64,000 nt of DNA from Triticum aestivum (GCF_018294505.1 NC_057810.1:708300336-708364335); one strand, 5' to 3'; counted from the first letter of the stretch, positions 22,693-33,541 are shown. Made by a program: numbers and translations. The notes: generated by a model not told the origin, from the sequence alone.

Positions 22693-23219
22693 GACTCGTC
22701 AAAGAACATGAAGAAAAGGGATTACAGCCACATCAAGTTTGTTCTCGACAGTGCTACTTGAGCTACGGCCTACGGGGTGGAGAGATCAAGACGAGGAAGA
22801 CAAGGAACCGTGTGCCCGCCTTCGGCCATAAGACCGACTTCTGCTGCATCCAGCAACCGAGTGGTACTCTTAGTGATGGATTCTATGTCCTCCACCACAT
22901 GCTGGAGTACAGACGGGATCAGCAGAACCTTCGCATGTCACCTAGATCCGGCGTTGCACATATTCTGCAATGGGCAAAGAACATAGGAGATATCCCGGAT
23001 CATCGACTTCGAGCTGAGTTCTATCACATCCAGCGCGTACTTGCCCAAATCATCATGAAGGAGGTCGTCGAAAAAACAGCGATGTTCTACGAAGAAGGGC
23101 AAATGTCGCGGGAAGACGTCCGAACACGCGTATCTGCTCAGCGTCTCGACCTGAAGCCTTTCACTGCGTTGAGCGACTATCTCCCTGACTTGGATGGATG
23201 GCACGACATGTTGGAGTGA
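22693..23219 (+). pseudogene. CACTA-associated protein, C-terminal piece resembling Ulp1/C48 protease fold
   Basis: The first frame reads DSSKNMKKRDYSHIKFVLDSA and stops; the second frame, open at 22758-23219, reads GGEIKTRKTRNRVP, then FCCIQQPSGTLSDGFYVLHHM and a long tail ending DLDGWHDMLE. A QQP...GFYV..HM segment after a DY.HIK helix is reminiscent of C48 (Ulp1-like) domains carried by plant CACTA elements. The residue where such proteases have the active-site Cys (usually before GFYV) is Asp here, so activity is unlikely. One frameshift near 22760 and the missing N-terminus make it a fragment. The family call rests on motif memory and could be wrong. Confidence 0.55.
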
Positions 23220-23839
23220 TTGACGATATATGACAAAGTGTCCGTTTAGTCCATACTTTCTCTATGACGAAACTTTATTTGTGATGTAATTAAACCGTCC
23301 TCCTCAACTAGCAAAGATCACTCTAGTTAGGGCATTTTGGGTACGATGAACTTTGTTATTTATGCTTATGATATGATGCTTCTATTTTTGCCAAGTCTGT
23401 CTCTTTCTGTTCCTCAACTATATATGTTGCATATCATCGACTCATGTGACAATGCAGGTGCATAGATCATCGATGGGCGAAGAAGTGCTACACCAGGAGT
23501 ATACGACGAGTGGACGGAGTGCCAGGCCCAGGTGTACCGGTTTTTGAGCGACAGTTAGTAGTTAGTTTAGGTTCACGCTAGTGCGAGAGAGGGATACGAA
23601 TCGATGCCTCAAGAAGTACTACATTATGTATGATGAGACATGTCATGTAACTTGTATAGCTATATCGTGATTATGATGTGTTGACATGATTTGTGTTGGA
23701 TGATATGATGAGACTATTATGTGTATGATATGATGAGCATATTGCATGTTTATGATATGATTAGAATACTGTACAAAACCTGTACAAAAACATTGCGAAT
23801 ACACACAAAAAAAGATATGAGAAAATATAGTAGTTGCGC

Positions 23840-24049
23840 TCTTTAGCGCCAGATAGGAAAACGCTACTGCTAAAGCACTTAGCAGTAGCGCTGGTAAGGA
23901 AAGCGCTACTGCTAAGTAGGTATAGCAGTAGCGCGTGTCAAGCCGCACTACTGCTAAACGTTAACTGTAGCACCGTATCAGCAGTACAGGGAACCGTGCT
24001 ACTGATAGCCCTTAGACCCGCGCTACTTCTAGGTTTTTCCCTAGTAGTG
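23840..24049. repeat. CACTA subterminal repeats and terminal inverted repeat
   Basis: Repeated GCGCTACTGCT and its reverse AGCAGTAGCGC occur about eight times, alternating in orientation, before the terminal CCCTAGTAGTG at 24039-24049. In CACTA elements such arrays bind the element's own accessory protein; that role is family knowledge, not shown here. Confidence 0.75.
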
Positions 24050-24053
24050 CATG

Positions 24054-25220
24054 TAGTCAACATTCACACGACACCACTAGAGGAAGAACAACACAACATA
24101 TCATCAAAACATTGAACAGTGATCAACTTCACATGATTACTAGTAACAAGACTTCTCTCATGTCCTCACAAATAGAAGTATTCACAATCATAATATTGCT
24201 CATGATAATACGATATAAAATATGTGTTTAACAATCTGAACATATAGATTTTCCACCAAGTAAACCAGCTAGCATCAACTAAAAGATGTAATCAACACTA
24301 CTAGCACCCCAGGTACCAATCTTAGGTTGGACACAAAGATTGAGCACAAGAGATGAACTAGGGGTTTAAAGATGAGATGGTACTGGTAAAGATGTTGATG
24401 AAGATGAAGTCTCCCACGATGAGAGGAGCGCTGGTGATGACGATGGCTTCGATTTCCACCTTTCGGATGGAAGTTTCCCTAGAAAAATTGCTCTGTCAGA
24501 GAGCAAAAGAGCTCTGCCTCTTGTTCCGCCCTGAGACGGGGGCGGAAGGTCCTAAAAGTGTTCTCTTTTTTTTCTAGGGTAAATGACTTCATATAGGAGA
24601 AGATCGTTAGTAGTGGGGCCCCCAAGCCACCATGGCGCGCCCCTGGGGGTAGGGCGCGTCCCCTAGTTTGTGGGCCCATCGAGAGTCCTGTCCAGTACTT
24701 CTTTCCTCCAGTATTTCTTATATATTTCAAAATAAATCTCCGTAAATTTTACATCATTTTTAGCTCCGGAGAATTGATATCTCTGTTGTAGATTTTTTAT
24801 ATTAGAATTCCAGCTGCCGGTAATCTCCCTCTTTTGATATTTTTCATTTTAAGAGGGAAAATGCATTAGAATTGCATCATAATGTGAAATATAACTTTAA
24901 AACAATATAAACAGCAGTAAGCAAACATGATGCAAAATGAACGTATCAGGGCCGGGGGCTCTTATTCCCATCTACTCTTGTAGAATAGACTCTAGGTAGC
25001 GCTTCATACACTCCATTGTAACCCTTCACACAAGGTATACCCACCATGAATAACAATAGAAGCAATATGTAGGGTATTACTCCTCACCGGAGGCCCGGAC
25101 CTGGATAAAACTCTTGTGTGACCTCTGATCTAAGACTTCAAGTTGCGCTAGTAATCCTACCAAGGGTACTGACGGGATTGTGCACCATCAATTGGTAATC
25201 ACGCTTTAACGTATTTTGGA
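24054..25220. repeat. Unclassified repeat R, right copy, with its continuation
   Basis: Matches 13445-14384 from TAGTCAACATTCACACGACA to CTTGTAGAATAG (24988). It then runs on with sequence absent from the left copy (ACTCTAGGTAGCGCTTCATA and onward), because the left copy is cut there by the copia insertion. No convincing reading frame. Confidence 0.7.
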
Positions 25221-27305
25221 AAAAAATTGTTTATATTTGAAAGTTTACAATTAAAAAAATAAAAATAAAATGCAAAATGTATGGAAAAATTGAAGAAACA
25301 AATCAGAAAGGAGAAAATTAAGAAATAATAAATGGAGAAAATAAAAACAAATGATTATACTTTTCCACAAAAAACAGAACATCAAAATAAACAATAGAAT
25401 AAATAAAAATAAGAATAAAATATCAAACACCACACAAAAGGTTGTACCTCAAAAAATCTATAGATGTTCTTTAAAACTCTTGCACTATTAAAAGTGGTTA
25501 TATTTCTTTAAAAATGGAATGAATAAAACAGGGAAATTAAAAAGAATTAAACCAGAAAATAAAAAATAAAAAGGATAATTGAAAAAGGAAAAAAATAAAT
25601 ATGGTCGGAAATAGGAAAGATAAAAAATAATTATAAAATGGGAAAGCAAAAAGTATAACTGAAAAAAGAAAAAAAACATAAAAAATGGAAAAGCAGTACC
25701 TAAAAAAATCTAACCATGATCATACGGAAAATCCCTTTTAAAAAGAAAATAAATACAAAGAAGCCGTTGGCATGCGAACCACTAATGGGTCGACTCAAAA
25801 GGGCGCCCACGGGCGATTTGATATCTAGAAAGAAGTTTGGTGGATCACTTCCTTAAGAGAAAAACTCTATTGTGCGGTTGTAGTTCCATGAGAGGATTCC
25901 TTATTTAGTGTTTTCCTAAACGGAGTTTCCTATTTGGTCATGAACAATATTTCTTCTCTATTTCACACTCAATATATATTTTGTTCTTAGTATGACATTT
26001 CAACCATTTTTTTGCCATTAACTACGTGGTGGTGCCTTGAAAAGACAACGTTTCACCTGGTACACCTATGTGAGACATCATTGCTTCATATTTATCTCAG
26101 TATGCGGGCCCCTTTTCCATCATTTGTATCTCAGTACGTGGGTCCCATTTCTCACCAAACAAGTAGAATTGGAGGAAAAGGAAACATCGCCGAGGAAAAA
26201 TAAATCACGAATGGGGTACTTTTTCTCATGTTTTCCTTTTAGCTTCTTTGCTTTTTCTATTTATTTTCCTTTTTTCTTTTCATACTTAAAAATTAAAAAC
26301 ATTTTCTTTACCAATATATGGATATTTTTTAATACACGAAAAACATTTTTCTAAATAAGCGTTGTACATTTAATAATAAATGAGGAATTTATTTAACTAC
26401 ATGATTAATAATTTCCAATTTTTATATTCTACACAATGAAGTTTTATCTAAAAAAGTACACGATGAACATGTTAGTACATGATGTTTTCACTAAAATACA
26501 TGTGAATTTTTTTAGCGCACCATGATTTTAAACACATGTTAAAACAAATTGTACATGCTAGACTTTTTCAACATATGATGAAATGTTTCGGAATTATGCG
26601 ATAAAAAAGTTTAATACATGGTGAACATTTTAGTGGACTGTGCTACACGTGACCATTTTTTTGTACATGATGATTTTTTAACACATGTAAACATTTTTAA
26701 TACATGTTGGAATTTTTCAGTGCAAGGTGAATTTTCCTCACTTACGTGATAAACAATTATGAATACACAATGATTTTTTTTAATTACATGATAGATAAAT
26801 TTTCAATACACGGTGAACATGTACACCATGAACATTTTCTTAATACAGAATGAACATATTTTTTAGTTACATAATTTTTGTAAATGCTGCACATTTTTTA
26901 ATTATAAGAACAATTCTGGAAACACCTGACCTAACATATTTTCAATTACATGAACCATTTTTTGAATTGCGTGAAAACTTTTAAATGTTCATTGGAATTT
27001 TTAATACAGGAAGAAATTTCTAAAATCATGGCACACAACGCATTTTCCTTTTAAAAAAGATTTATGATTGTTCCCAAGGAATACAAATATAAGATTTAAC
27101 AAAAACAAAATGGAAAATAGAGAAAGAATCGCGATGGATGGGCGATAGACGCGTTCAGGACGAGGTGATAAGTACCTAATGTTCTGTACTTATCATATGG
27201 GTAAATAATTTGTACCTGTGTAATGGGCCGCACCAATGACCAGCATATTACTGTTCCCTATAGGCGAGGCGAGCTTCATGCTTGCTGAAGATTATATAGT
27301 CATAT
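25221..27305. repeat. A/T-rich degenerate repeat region, no gene
   Basis: 25240-25740 is A-rich on this strand. From about 26340 to 27040 the motif TACATG.TGAACATTTTT recurs many times in altered forms, giving an irregular array. Frames here are low-complexity (runs of F, K, I) and I do not accept any as genes. The array resembles decayed repeat filler common in Triticeae DNA. Confidence 0.6.
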
Positions 27306-27994
27306 AGATGCTCCCACTTTGTGAGGCTGATTGTTACCATATGGGACATTTGGGGAGCACGAAGAAAGGCGATCCATAAGGATATTTACAAGTCACCTCA
27401 CGCTACTGATGGGTTTATTACTAGTTACCTCGCAGAACTCCGGATTGCCAATGGGATAACACATAGACCACCAGCGGTGGTGCAAGCAAGACCAACACAA
27501 TGGCAGGCTCCAGTTGAGGGGTGTGTCAAGGTGAATGTAGATGCGGCAGTGTTTGGTCAGGTACGGAGCTGTGGGGACGGTATGCAGGAACTCCGATGGA
27601 ACGTTCCTGGGAGCTTCAACGATGTTCTTCAGGTACATTGGTGATCCCCAAACCCTTGAGGCTCTGGCCATCAGGGCGGCATTAGCTTTGTCAGATGACT
27701 TATATCATAGGAGAGTACATGTTGCATCCGACTGCAAGGTGGTGGTAGACGATCTGAAGAAGGAAAATTCGTCGGGCTATGGCGCCATTATACATGAGAT
27801 AGTCCGTGGATCGACTGATTTTGAGTTATGTAAGTTTAGTCATGAACTTAGCGAAGCATGCTTTATCTCTCGGGTTGGCCGTCATGTTTGGTTAGGGCAA
27901 TCCGGAGAACTTTTGTTCGTCCTTGTGAACATTGTGACGTTTTAATAAAAAGCTTCACGAGGTTGTCTCAAAAAAAAAAGATGCTCCCACTTTG
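27306..27994 (+). mobile_element. 5'-truncated LINE insertion A with 16-bp target-site duplication
   Basis: AGATGCTCCCACTTTG occurs at 27306-27321 and again at 27979-27994. Between them lies the 3' end of a LINE that finishes in an A-run (27970-27979) after GAGGTTGTCTC. Truncation at the 5' end, a 3' A-tail and a long target duplication are the marks of target-primed reverse transcription. Confidence 0.9.
27322..27945 (+). pseudogene. LINE RNase H-like C-terminal domain, frameshifted
   Basis: The first frame gives TIWDIWGARRKAIH and VEGCVKVNVDAAVFG; the second gives AVGTVCRNSDGTFLGAS, TLEALAIRAALALSDD and VASDCKVVVDDLKKE. KVNVDAAV, an E in ALEALA and D in ASDC match the RVT_3 (RNase H-like) domain at the end of many plant L1-type LINE polyproteins. 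A frameshift near 27558 separates the halves. Only about 200 codons of the original polyprotein are present. Confidence 0.8.
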
Positions 27995-29473
27995 CCTAAA
28001 AAAAAATCAACGTGCCGCGAGCCGTTGCTGAATCAACCATGAGCTAGCTTAGTGCACTCTTGCCGCGTGCTTGCCGCTCCGGATTGACGAGGATACGTAT
28101 GTGCCGTTGCTGAATCTAACGACGATGGTGTCGTTTGCCTTTGAGCCGCTGGGCTCGCGGACGAGATCGACCGACGGACAAGACGTGTTAGCCGCTTGGA
28201 ATTATCTGCCGATGTGATGTGATACAACAACTGATCAACGACAACGGCCACGCAATCGACGCCAATCATACGACGTGGGTCTCAACTGTAGCTCGCATGC
28301 CCTAGTCCATAAAACAATTGCTGCTTCCTTCTCATGTTGGTTACTAATCCTACATCCCAAGCAAGTTGCTAACTGAACATTAACAACCTGCGCTGTTTCG
28401 TGGAAGCAGATTGAGGAAACTGATGAACAACATGACCTTGGATGGTTCGTTGGTTGGCAGGTTGTTTATACTTCTCGCCAGAATGCTGAGCACGATGGAT
28501 GGACCCTAGCTAGCTATCAGCTACTAAGATCTTCTCGGAGCTTATTCTATTGGATGACAACTTTCGAATTAAGTACTTAGGTTTTCTGATTACGTATATG
28601 ATCTACCTGCCTGCTTATACATTTTCTACTCGCAGATCTTGCAGAGAAGACTTACATACGGTTGCTAGACATGTCACTGATGAGGAGGGTTTGACTCTCT
28701 CACGTTATTACGTACAGTAGTACTCCTCCCTTCTCCCGATGCGTTTACACACAGCTCTAAATAGTCCCTTCCTTGCTGCATGCTCGTAGTACCATTTTTA
28801 TTCTTCTTTAATATTTCCTTCTGCGTGCGTGCACCCGATTCTGATGCTGAAGCCTACTCGTACCTTGCCACTTTCATAGTCTACTCAACTACCTTTCTTC
28901 TTCTTTTCTTGCACAAAGTTGTGGCCTTATCCGTGTTGCAAGTATAGGTATATACGCATGCACTTGTATGTTCACTTTTCGTCCATCACATCAAGGACTA
29001 ACCGAAAGAAGAAGAAACAACATTCATCCATCCTTAACGCCATCCATGTTCAGTGGTGGATCACTAATTTGGAGCTGCGTGCGAGTGGTGAGGTGATCAC
29101 CGAGAAGCTTTCGCCTGCCTGATGCTTCCGGAACAACCACCTTTTGCCATACCTAGCTTCCTACGAACATTTCGCTTGCTTTTTGGTACTCACTGATCCT
29201 AATTTGGCGGGTGAACCCATGAAAGCAACTGATGTCCCTTTAATGGATCAATGCAAGGGGGTTAATTAGCAATTCAATTAACCTTCAATTCGTAAAGCCA
29301 TGTACGTCCTCCACTTAAGCTTCATCACTAACTAACGGGCATTTTGGTTGTGGACAAGTAGTATTTTTGTTGACAACACGGGCATGTAACTTAATTCGGT
29401 TCAGTTGCATTTATGGATTGATTCGTACCAGCCGGCCAGATAAACGTGGTGGGTCAGAAAGCATTTCTTGGGC
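27995..29473. other. Low-copy-looking stretch, no supported gene
   Basis: No known protein motif on either strand. CTCTAAATAG at about 28756 followed by a CT-rich run looks like a plant core promoter, but no reading frame of note follows it within 300 bp, so I do not call one. This may be ancestral sequence between the two LINE insertions. Confidence 0.4.
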
Positions 29474-30293
29474 AACTTGTCGAGGTAAACAAGACTCGAT
29501 AGGCCATGGCCGCGAGTAACTGGAATTCAGCTAAATGCGGACATAGAAGACTCGATAGGTTGGACGTGGGAAAAGAATGGCCAATTTTCGGCACGGTCCG
29601 CGTATGCGGTCAAGTTCATGGGGATGGAAGTCTCGCCAACCGCAACCTTCGCGTGGAAATCCAAAGCCCCCTACAATGCGGCTTCTTCACTTGGCTTGCA
29701 ATCAAGGACCGGTGTTGGATGTCGGACAGATTAGCTAGGCGCGGCCTGCCACACCAAGATGCATGCCCGTTCTGTGATAGCAGGAGGAGACAATTCAACA
29801 CCTACTAATCAGTTGTGTCTTTGTGAGGCAAGTATGGCATTGGTTCAGCACGGCAACCGGCAGAGTAGCGTTCGAGCCATTGTATGATGAGTCCTTGGCC
29901 GAGTGGTGCCTCCAACAAGATCAGAGCAGGGAACATCGCAGGTCCATCCATGCCAAGTGCCTCCTTGATATGTGGGTGATATGGAAGCATCGGAACGACA
30001 TCGTCTTTAATGGAGCGACTCGGTCAATAACACGGACTACTCAACGCATCAAGGAGGAGGGTCCACTATGGGCGAAGGTGGGTCTAATCAAGGGTGACAT
30101 GCGCGGTTTCGAGGAGGGTAGCACAGCGTGGGCAGATCAGGAGTAGTTCGTTTAGATACTTGGGGTGGTGCCAGATAGGATCCGCATGTAAATACTTTGT
30201 AAAACTGCGGAGCTTTGAGGAGTCTCCCCCCTCTATCTTTAATGAATGATACGCACACTCGTATGTATTTGAGAAGAAGAAAAACTTGTCGAG
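29474..30293 (+). mobile_element. 5'-truncated LINE insertion B with 11-bp target-site duplication
   Basis: AACTTGTCGAG occurs at 29474-29484 and at 30283-30293. The copy between them begins inside the reverse-transcriptase zinc-binding region and ends in GAGAAGAAGAAAAA. It encodes TWLAIKDRCWMSDRLARRGLPHQDACPFC (written here in pieces by motif: FFTWLAIKDRCW, DRLARRGLPHQD, ACPFC), the zf-RVT signature of plant LINEs. Confidence 0.88.
29506..30146 (+). pseudogene. LINE zf-RVT and C-terminal region
   Basis: The first frame (to 29808) holds QCGFFTWLAIKDRCW and ACPFCDSRRRQ, the cysteine-rich zf-RVT domain that follows RT in plant L1-type LINEs. After a break near 29806 the second frame (29823-30146) reads VWHWFSTATGRV, WCLQQDQSREHRRSIHA and MWVIWKHRNDIVFNGA, then ends at a stop at 30144-30146, close to the natural end of such polyproteins. 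No RT core remains. Confidence 0.8.
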
Positions 30294-30419
30294 TTAAAAA
30301 AGGGAGGGGGTGTACCTGTGAATGGCGGCGTATCCACATTGTTAGGCATGCGATCGTAATGGATTAAGAACTATATATACACTCCCCTAAAAAAAGTACT
30401 ATATATACACTTGTGAGGT

Positions 30420-31177
30420 CAAGAAAGTGGCCGGTTGGCTCATGGCACATGCTTGTTGTTTTCACTTCACGTCGTCGTCTTTTCCTCCAATGTTTCCTTG
30501 GAGGCTTGGAGTGAGGCATTGCCACTACGTTTCCATTTCAGTATTTGGGGAAGAACCGAAGTGGTCTCCTCCATCATCAACCGCAGGACCCTTAGAGAAA
30601 CAAGACGAGGCATCAAGTCCATGATCATACTGATCTCATGGGAGATATGGCAAGAACGGAACAGTTGCACATTCAAAGCTAGCAGTAACGTGATTAGGGC
30701 GATTAGATCAACCATGGAACTATGGCGTCTTGTCGGAGCGAAGTGCTTGGAGAGCCCCTTGGGAGTTTTTTCTTTTTCTTTTGAGAATCACCCCGGGGGG
30801 CACGTTACAACGCGCAGAGAAGTAAAGCCACTACGAGGAGACGGACTCCTTGTCACAACGTGAGAATATAGGTTAGAAGCTTTGCCTGTGGTCATTTTCT
30901 CTCTTTTTTTCTCTTTATTTCTATCGATCACTGGATCAACAATGTTTTGTCTCCACTCCTGCTAAATCAATGAATGCCAGCCATGCTGGATCTTTCAAAA
31001 AAAAAAGTTTTGGGGAAGGGTTTGCCTAATGTGTGTGTAGAGTTGTTGTATCGTAATTGTGTGCTTTTTCTGGTGATTCCATCCAGCTCAATGTAACCCG
31101 GGATTGCATATGGAGAATTCTTTGTAATGACATTCAATTTGTGATCAATAAATAACGGCATTCTCTCTCAAAAAAAA
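30420..31177 (+). mobile_element. LINE 3' ends C and D, probably nested
   Basis: Two A-runs, at 30997-31006 and 31170-31177, each end a LINE-like 3' region. Upstream of the first, RRGIKSMIILISWEIWQERN and AIRSTMELWRLVGAKCLE match the C-terminus of plant LINE polyproteins. TTTGGGGAAG at 30544-30553 and 31009-31018 could be the target duplication of insertion C, which would then sit inside the 3' region of D. The tandem arrangement is clear; the nesting is inferred. Confidence 0.65.
30604..30863 (+). pseudogene. LINE polyprotein C-terminal fragment
   Basis: RRGIKSMIILISWEIWQERN, then AIRSTMELWRLVGAKCLE. This is the short region after zf-RVT in plant LINEs, where I/W-rich WEIWKERN-type motifs are common. 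The frame ends at 30861-30863. Nothing further 5' of the polyprotein is present. Confidence 0.65.
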
Positions 31178-31953
31178 GTTGTGGTGTCGTATCCATTACA
31201 CCATGTGTGGTGCACGGTGGGATCATGGGCCATGGGACCAAGTTTAGAATGCTCATATTTATTTGCACACGTTGATGCATATTCAGTGATAATTCAAACA
31301 GTAGGTTTTGCTGGTTTATGATCGATTTTCAGCAAGTCTAGGGAGTGATGATTTTCACATGACGTGTATTTGCATGTGATGGTGTGCGCGCGCATATAGA
31401 TAGGGCATGTACATATGTACCCGCTTTTTAAAGATGCATTTTAAAATGTAAAAGATGTCAAAACGAAATTTCACACATACATGTTCGCAAGATATGTGTG
31501 TGGCACAAAGTTTTGTGAAAAATGTCTTTTTATTTTGCCGCCATACAAAAAAATCAAATTCCAATGCTTCTAAAATGCATTCCACGATAGAATGTGAAGA
31601 TGTATGCATGACAATTAGAAATGTATTTTCCCGCGCATGTAGGCTTGTTCCTTCTGGTGTAAAATAATAATAGTATGACTCCCGTGTGATGTTCTTTTCG
31701 TGTTATCATGCTCTTTGCAGTAATTAATCGAGCACGCGTCGACTTCTTGACCATGCACGTAGGATTTCAATTTGTACGAGGGAGAGCCGTACCTTGTACG
31801 TGAAACCTCTCCCTATGTATGCATCACCACACCTAAAATACAAATTATACCCTCGAGAGAAAAAGTCACATGCCGACATGCGTATAGACATGCATATATG
31901 TTTTTTTACGGTCAGTGTAGACATGCATATTGGGTGTACTTATGTAGCTAATA
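31178..31953. other. No gene seen
   Basis: A/T-rich single-copy-looking stretch with short runs of GTATGTACATATG type. Open frames here are short and lack recognisable motifs on either strand. Confidence 0.4.
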
Positions 31954-32106
31954 CTCCCTCCGTTCTAAATATTGTCTCAACTTTAGTACAACTTTATACT
32001 AGTTGGACTAACAATGAAAGCTACCAAATCAATGTGACTTTTATTCAAAACATAAGCATTGATGTTCTAATTTATTTATTATACATCGTTTCATCATAAA
32101 AAAAAT
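31954..32106. mobile_element. Stowaway-type MITE, left end only
   Basis: TA then CTCCCTCCGTTCTAAATATT is the conserved Stowaway (Tc1/mariner-type) terminal repeat. The matching right end is absent; the copy is cut near 32100 where another element begins. Confidence 0.75.
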
Positions 32107-32260
32107 ACACTTCCGTGATGATACATGTTTGTCACAGTAGGTCGCGTTTTTTGTCATGCATGTACATCCATGACAAATTTATGACAGAATCAAGATAGTC
32201 ATACCTGTGCTGTCGTAGAAGTGTTCCATGACATTATCAAAATTATCATCACGGAAGTGT
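32107..32260. mobile_element. Short inverted-repeat element or arm
   Basis: ACACTTCCGTGATGAT at 32107-32122 is perfectly inverted at 32245-32260 (ATCATCACGGAAGTGT), and a further CCACTTCCACGATGATAAAT lies next to it at 32262. The 154-bp unit could be a MITE, or the end structure of a larger element that includes the repeat array to the right. No protein is encoded. Confidence 0.55.
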
Positions 32261-32539
32261 CCACTTCCACGATGATAAATCACGCGTCACAGAAATGCTT
32301 TCGTCAAGGGTGACCGCCACGTGGCATCCACCGTAACGGAACACCGTTAAGCTACCGGGTCGGGTTTTGGATCCGATAACCCGTTAACAGCCCCGACCAA
32401 TGGGGATTTTCCACGTGTAAAATCATCATTTGCTGGAGGAAACACGTGTCGGCTCATCGTTGGGACAGATGTCATCCACTCATTGGACAGAAGGCATTTA
32501 TGATACGTCGACACGTGGCACGGCCAATCAAGTTTAAAT

Positions 32540-32870
32540 GGGCCGGCCCAACTAAAGGCCCACAAGATTTTGCGGCCCTTAATGGGTCGGCCCAGTTAAA
32601 GGCCCATGAGATTTTGAGGACTATAATGGGCTGGCCCAGCTAAAGGCCCACAAGATTTCATGGGCCATAATAGGCCGGCCCAGGTAAAGGTCCACAAGAT
32701 TTTTGTATGCCATAATGGGCCGGCCCAGGTAAAGGCCACAAAATTCTTGCGGATCATAATGGGCCGGCCCAGCTAAAGGCCCACGAGATTGCACCGACAT
32801 TAATGGGCCGGCCCAGCTGTAGGCCCACAAGATTTTGAGGACCCTAGTAGGCCGGCCCATTAACTGGCTG
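32540..32870. repeat. 44-bp tandem array built on GGGCCGGCCCA, eight units
   Basis: The core GGGCCGGCCCA (or one-base variants) starts at 32540, 32584, 32628, 32672, 32717, 32761, 32805 and 32849: spacing 44, 44, 44, 45, 44, 44, 44. Between cores most units share AGCTAAAGGCCCACAAGATT. The core is palindromic and each unit carries two TGGGCC/GGCCCA motifs, the type bound by TCP proteins in plant promoters (site II). Binding here is inference. Confidence 0.9.
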
Positions 32871-33541
32871 CCATGTTTTGGGCCAAATGTCGGCCCATAA
32901 TTGATCCAGTCCATTAATGGGCTGCCACGTTCCGGGCCTAATAATGGCCCATATAAGATCCGGCCCGTTAAAGGCCTCCCACTTTCTGGGCCAAATCACG
33001 GCCCAGATCAGGTCCGGCCCTTTAAGAGGCTTTCGGCTCAATTATGGCCCATATCAGATTCGGCCCGTTGACTGGACGCTATGCTTTTGGGCCCACTTAC
33101 TAAAGGCCCATTTAGTAACTCGGCCTGATATTAGTTTCGGCCTGTTAAGGGCCCATTTAACATTTTGGCCCTATATTAATTTTGGTCTGTTAGAAGCCCA
33201 TCAAATAGTTGGGCCTAACTACGGCCCGGTTTGCATCCGGCCTGCTCGCAGCCAATATCTGATTGGGCCAAACAAGGACCGAGACAATTTTGGCCTATTA
33301 AAAGCCTGTGAATAGATTCGCACAATCATGGGCCGGGGTCCATTTCGGGCTGCCGCCGGCCCGTGAGCTATTCGGCACGTTTCAGGCCCAGCCTACTTCT
33401 CAGCCTCCTAAAAGCCCATTGAGTTTTCTTGCGAAAAGAGGGCCGAGGGTTACTCGGCCTATTAAAGGCCCGAATCTACTAGTGGGCCAGTTTGTCGGGG
33501 CTCATGATGCGGATCATACATCGTGATTGCATGACGGCCCG
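32860..33541. repeat. Degenerate continuation of the GGCCC repeat array
   Basis: GGCCC/GGGCC motifs continue at wider spacing of roughly 50-65 bp, for example GATCCGGCCCGTTAAAGG, GGTCCGGCCCTTTAAGAGG and GATTCGGCCCGTTGACTGG, then fade by about 33541. Frames here are translations of the repeat and are not genes. Confidence 0.75.

Larger units (their letters stand above)
22693..24049 (+). mobile_element. CACTA transposon, 3' part only
   Basis: Ends in CTAGGTTTTTCCCTAGTAGTG; read in reverse this is CACTACTAGGGAAAAACCTAG, a CACTA-type terminal repeat. The 200 bp before it hold many copies of a GCGCTACTGCTAA-like motif in both orientations, the subterminal repeats expected of CACTA elements. A C-terminal coding piece lies at 22693-23219. 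The left part is missing beyond the copia junction. Confidence 0.8.

Noticed and set aside
28700..28770. Core promoter at CTCTAAATAG
   Set aside because: The motif looks right, but no coding sequence or transcript feature follows that would support a gene.
32347..33526. Frames of 65-132 codons with repeated WAGP/GPD motifs
   Set aside because: They are translations of the 44-bp GGCCC array and its decayed continuation.
32540..33541. CRISPR array
   Set aside because: The repeats are palindromic cores in a grass transposon context; units vary throughout, there are no unique spacers and no cas genes.
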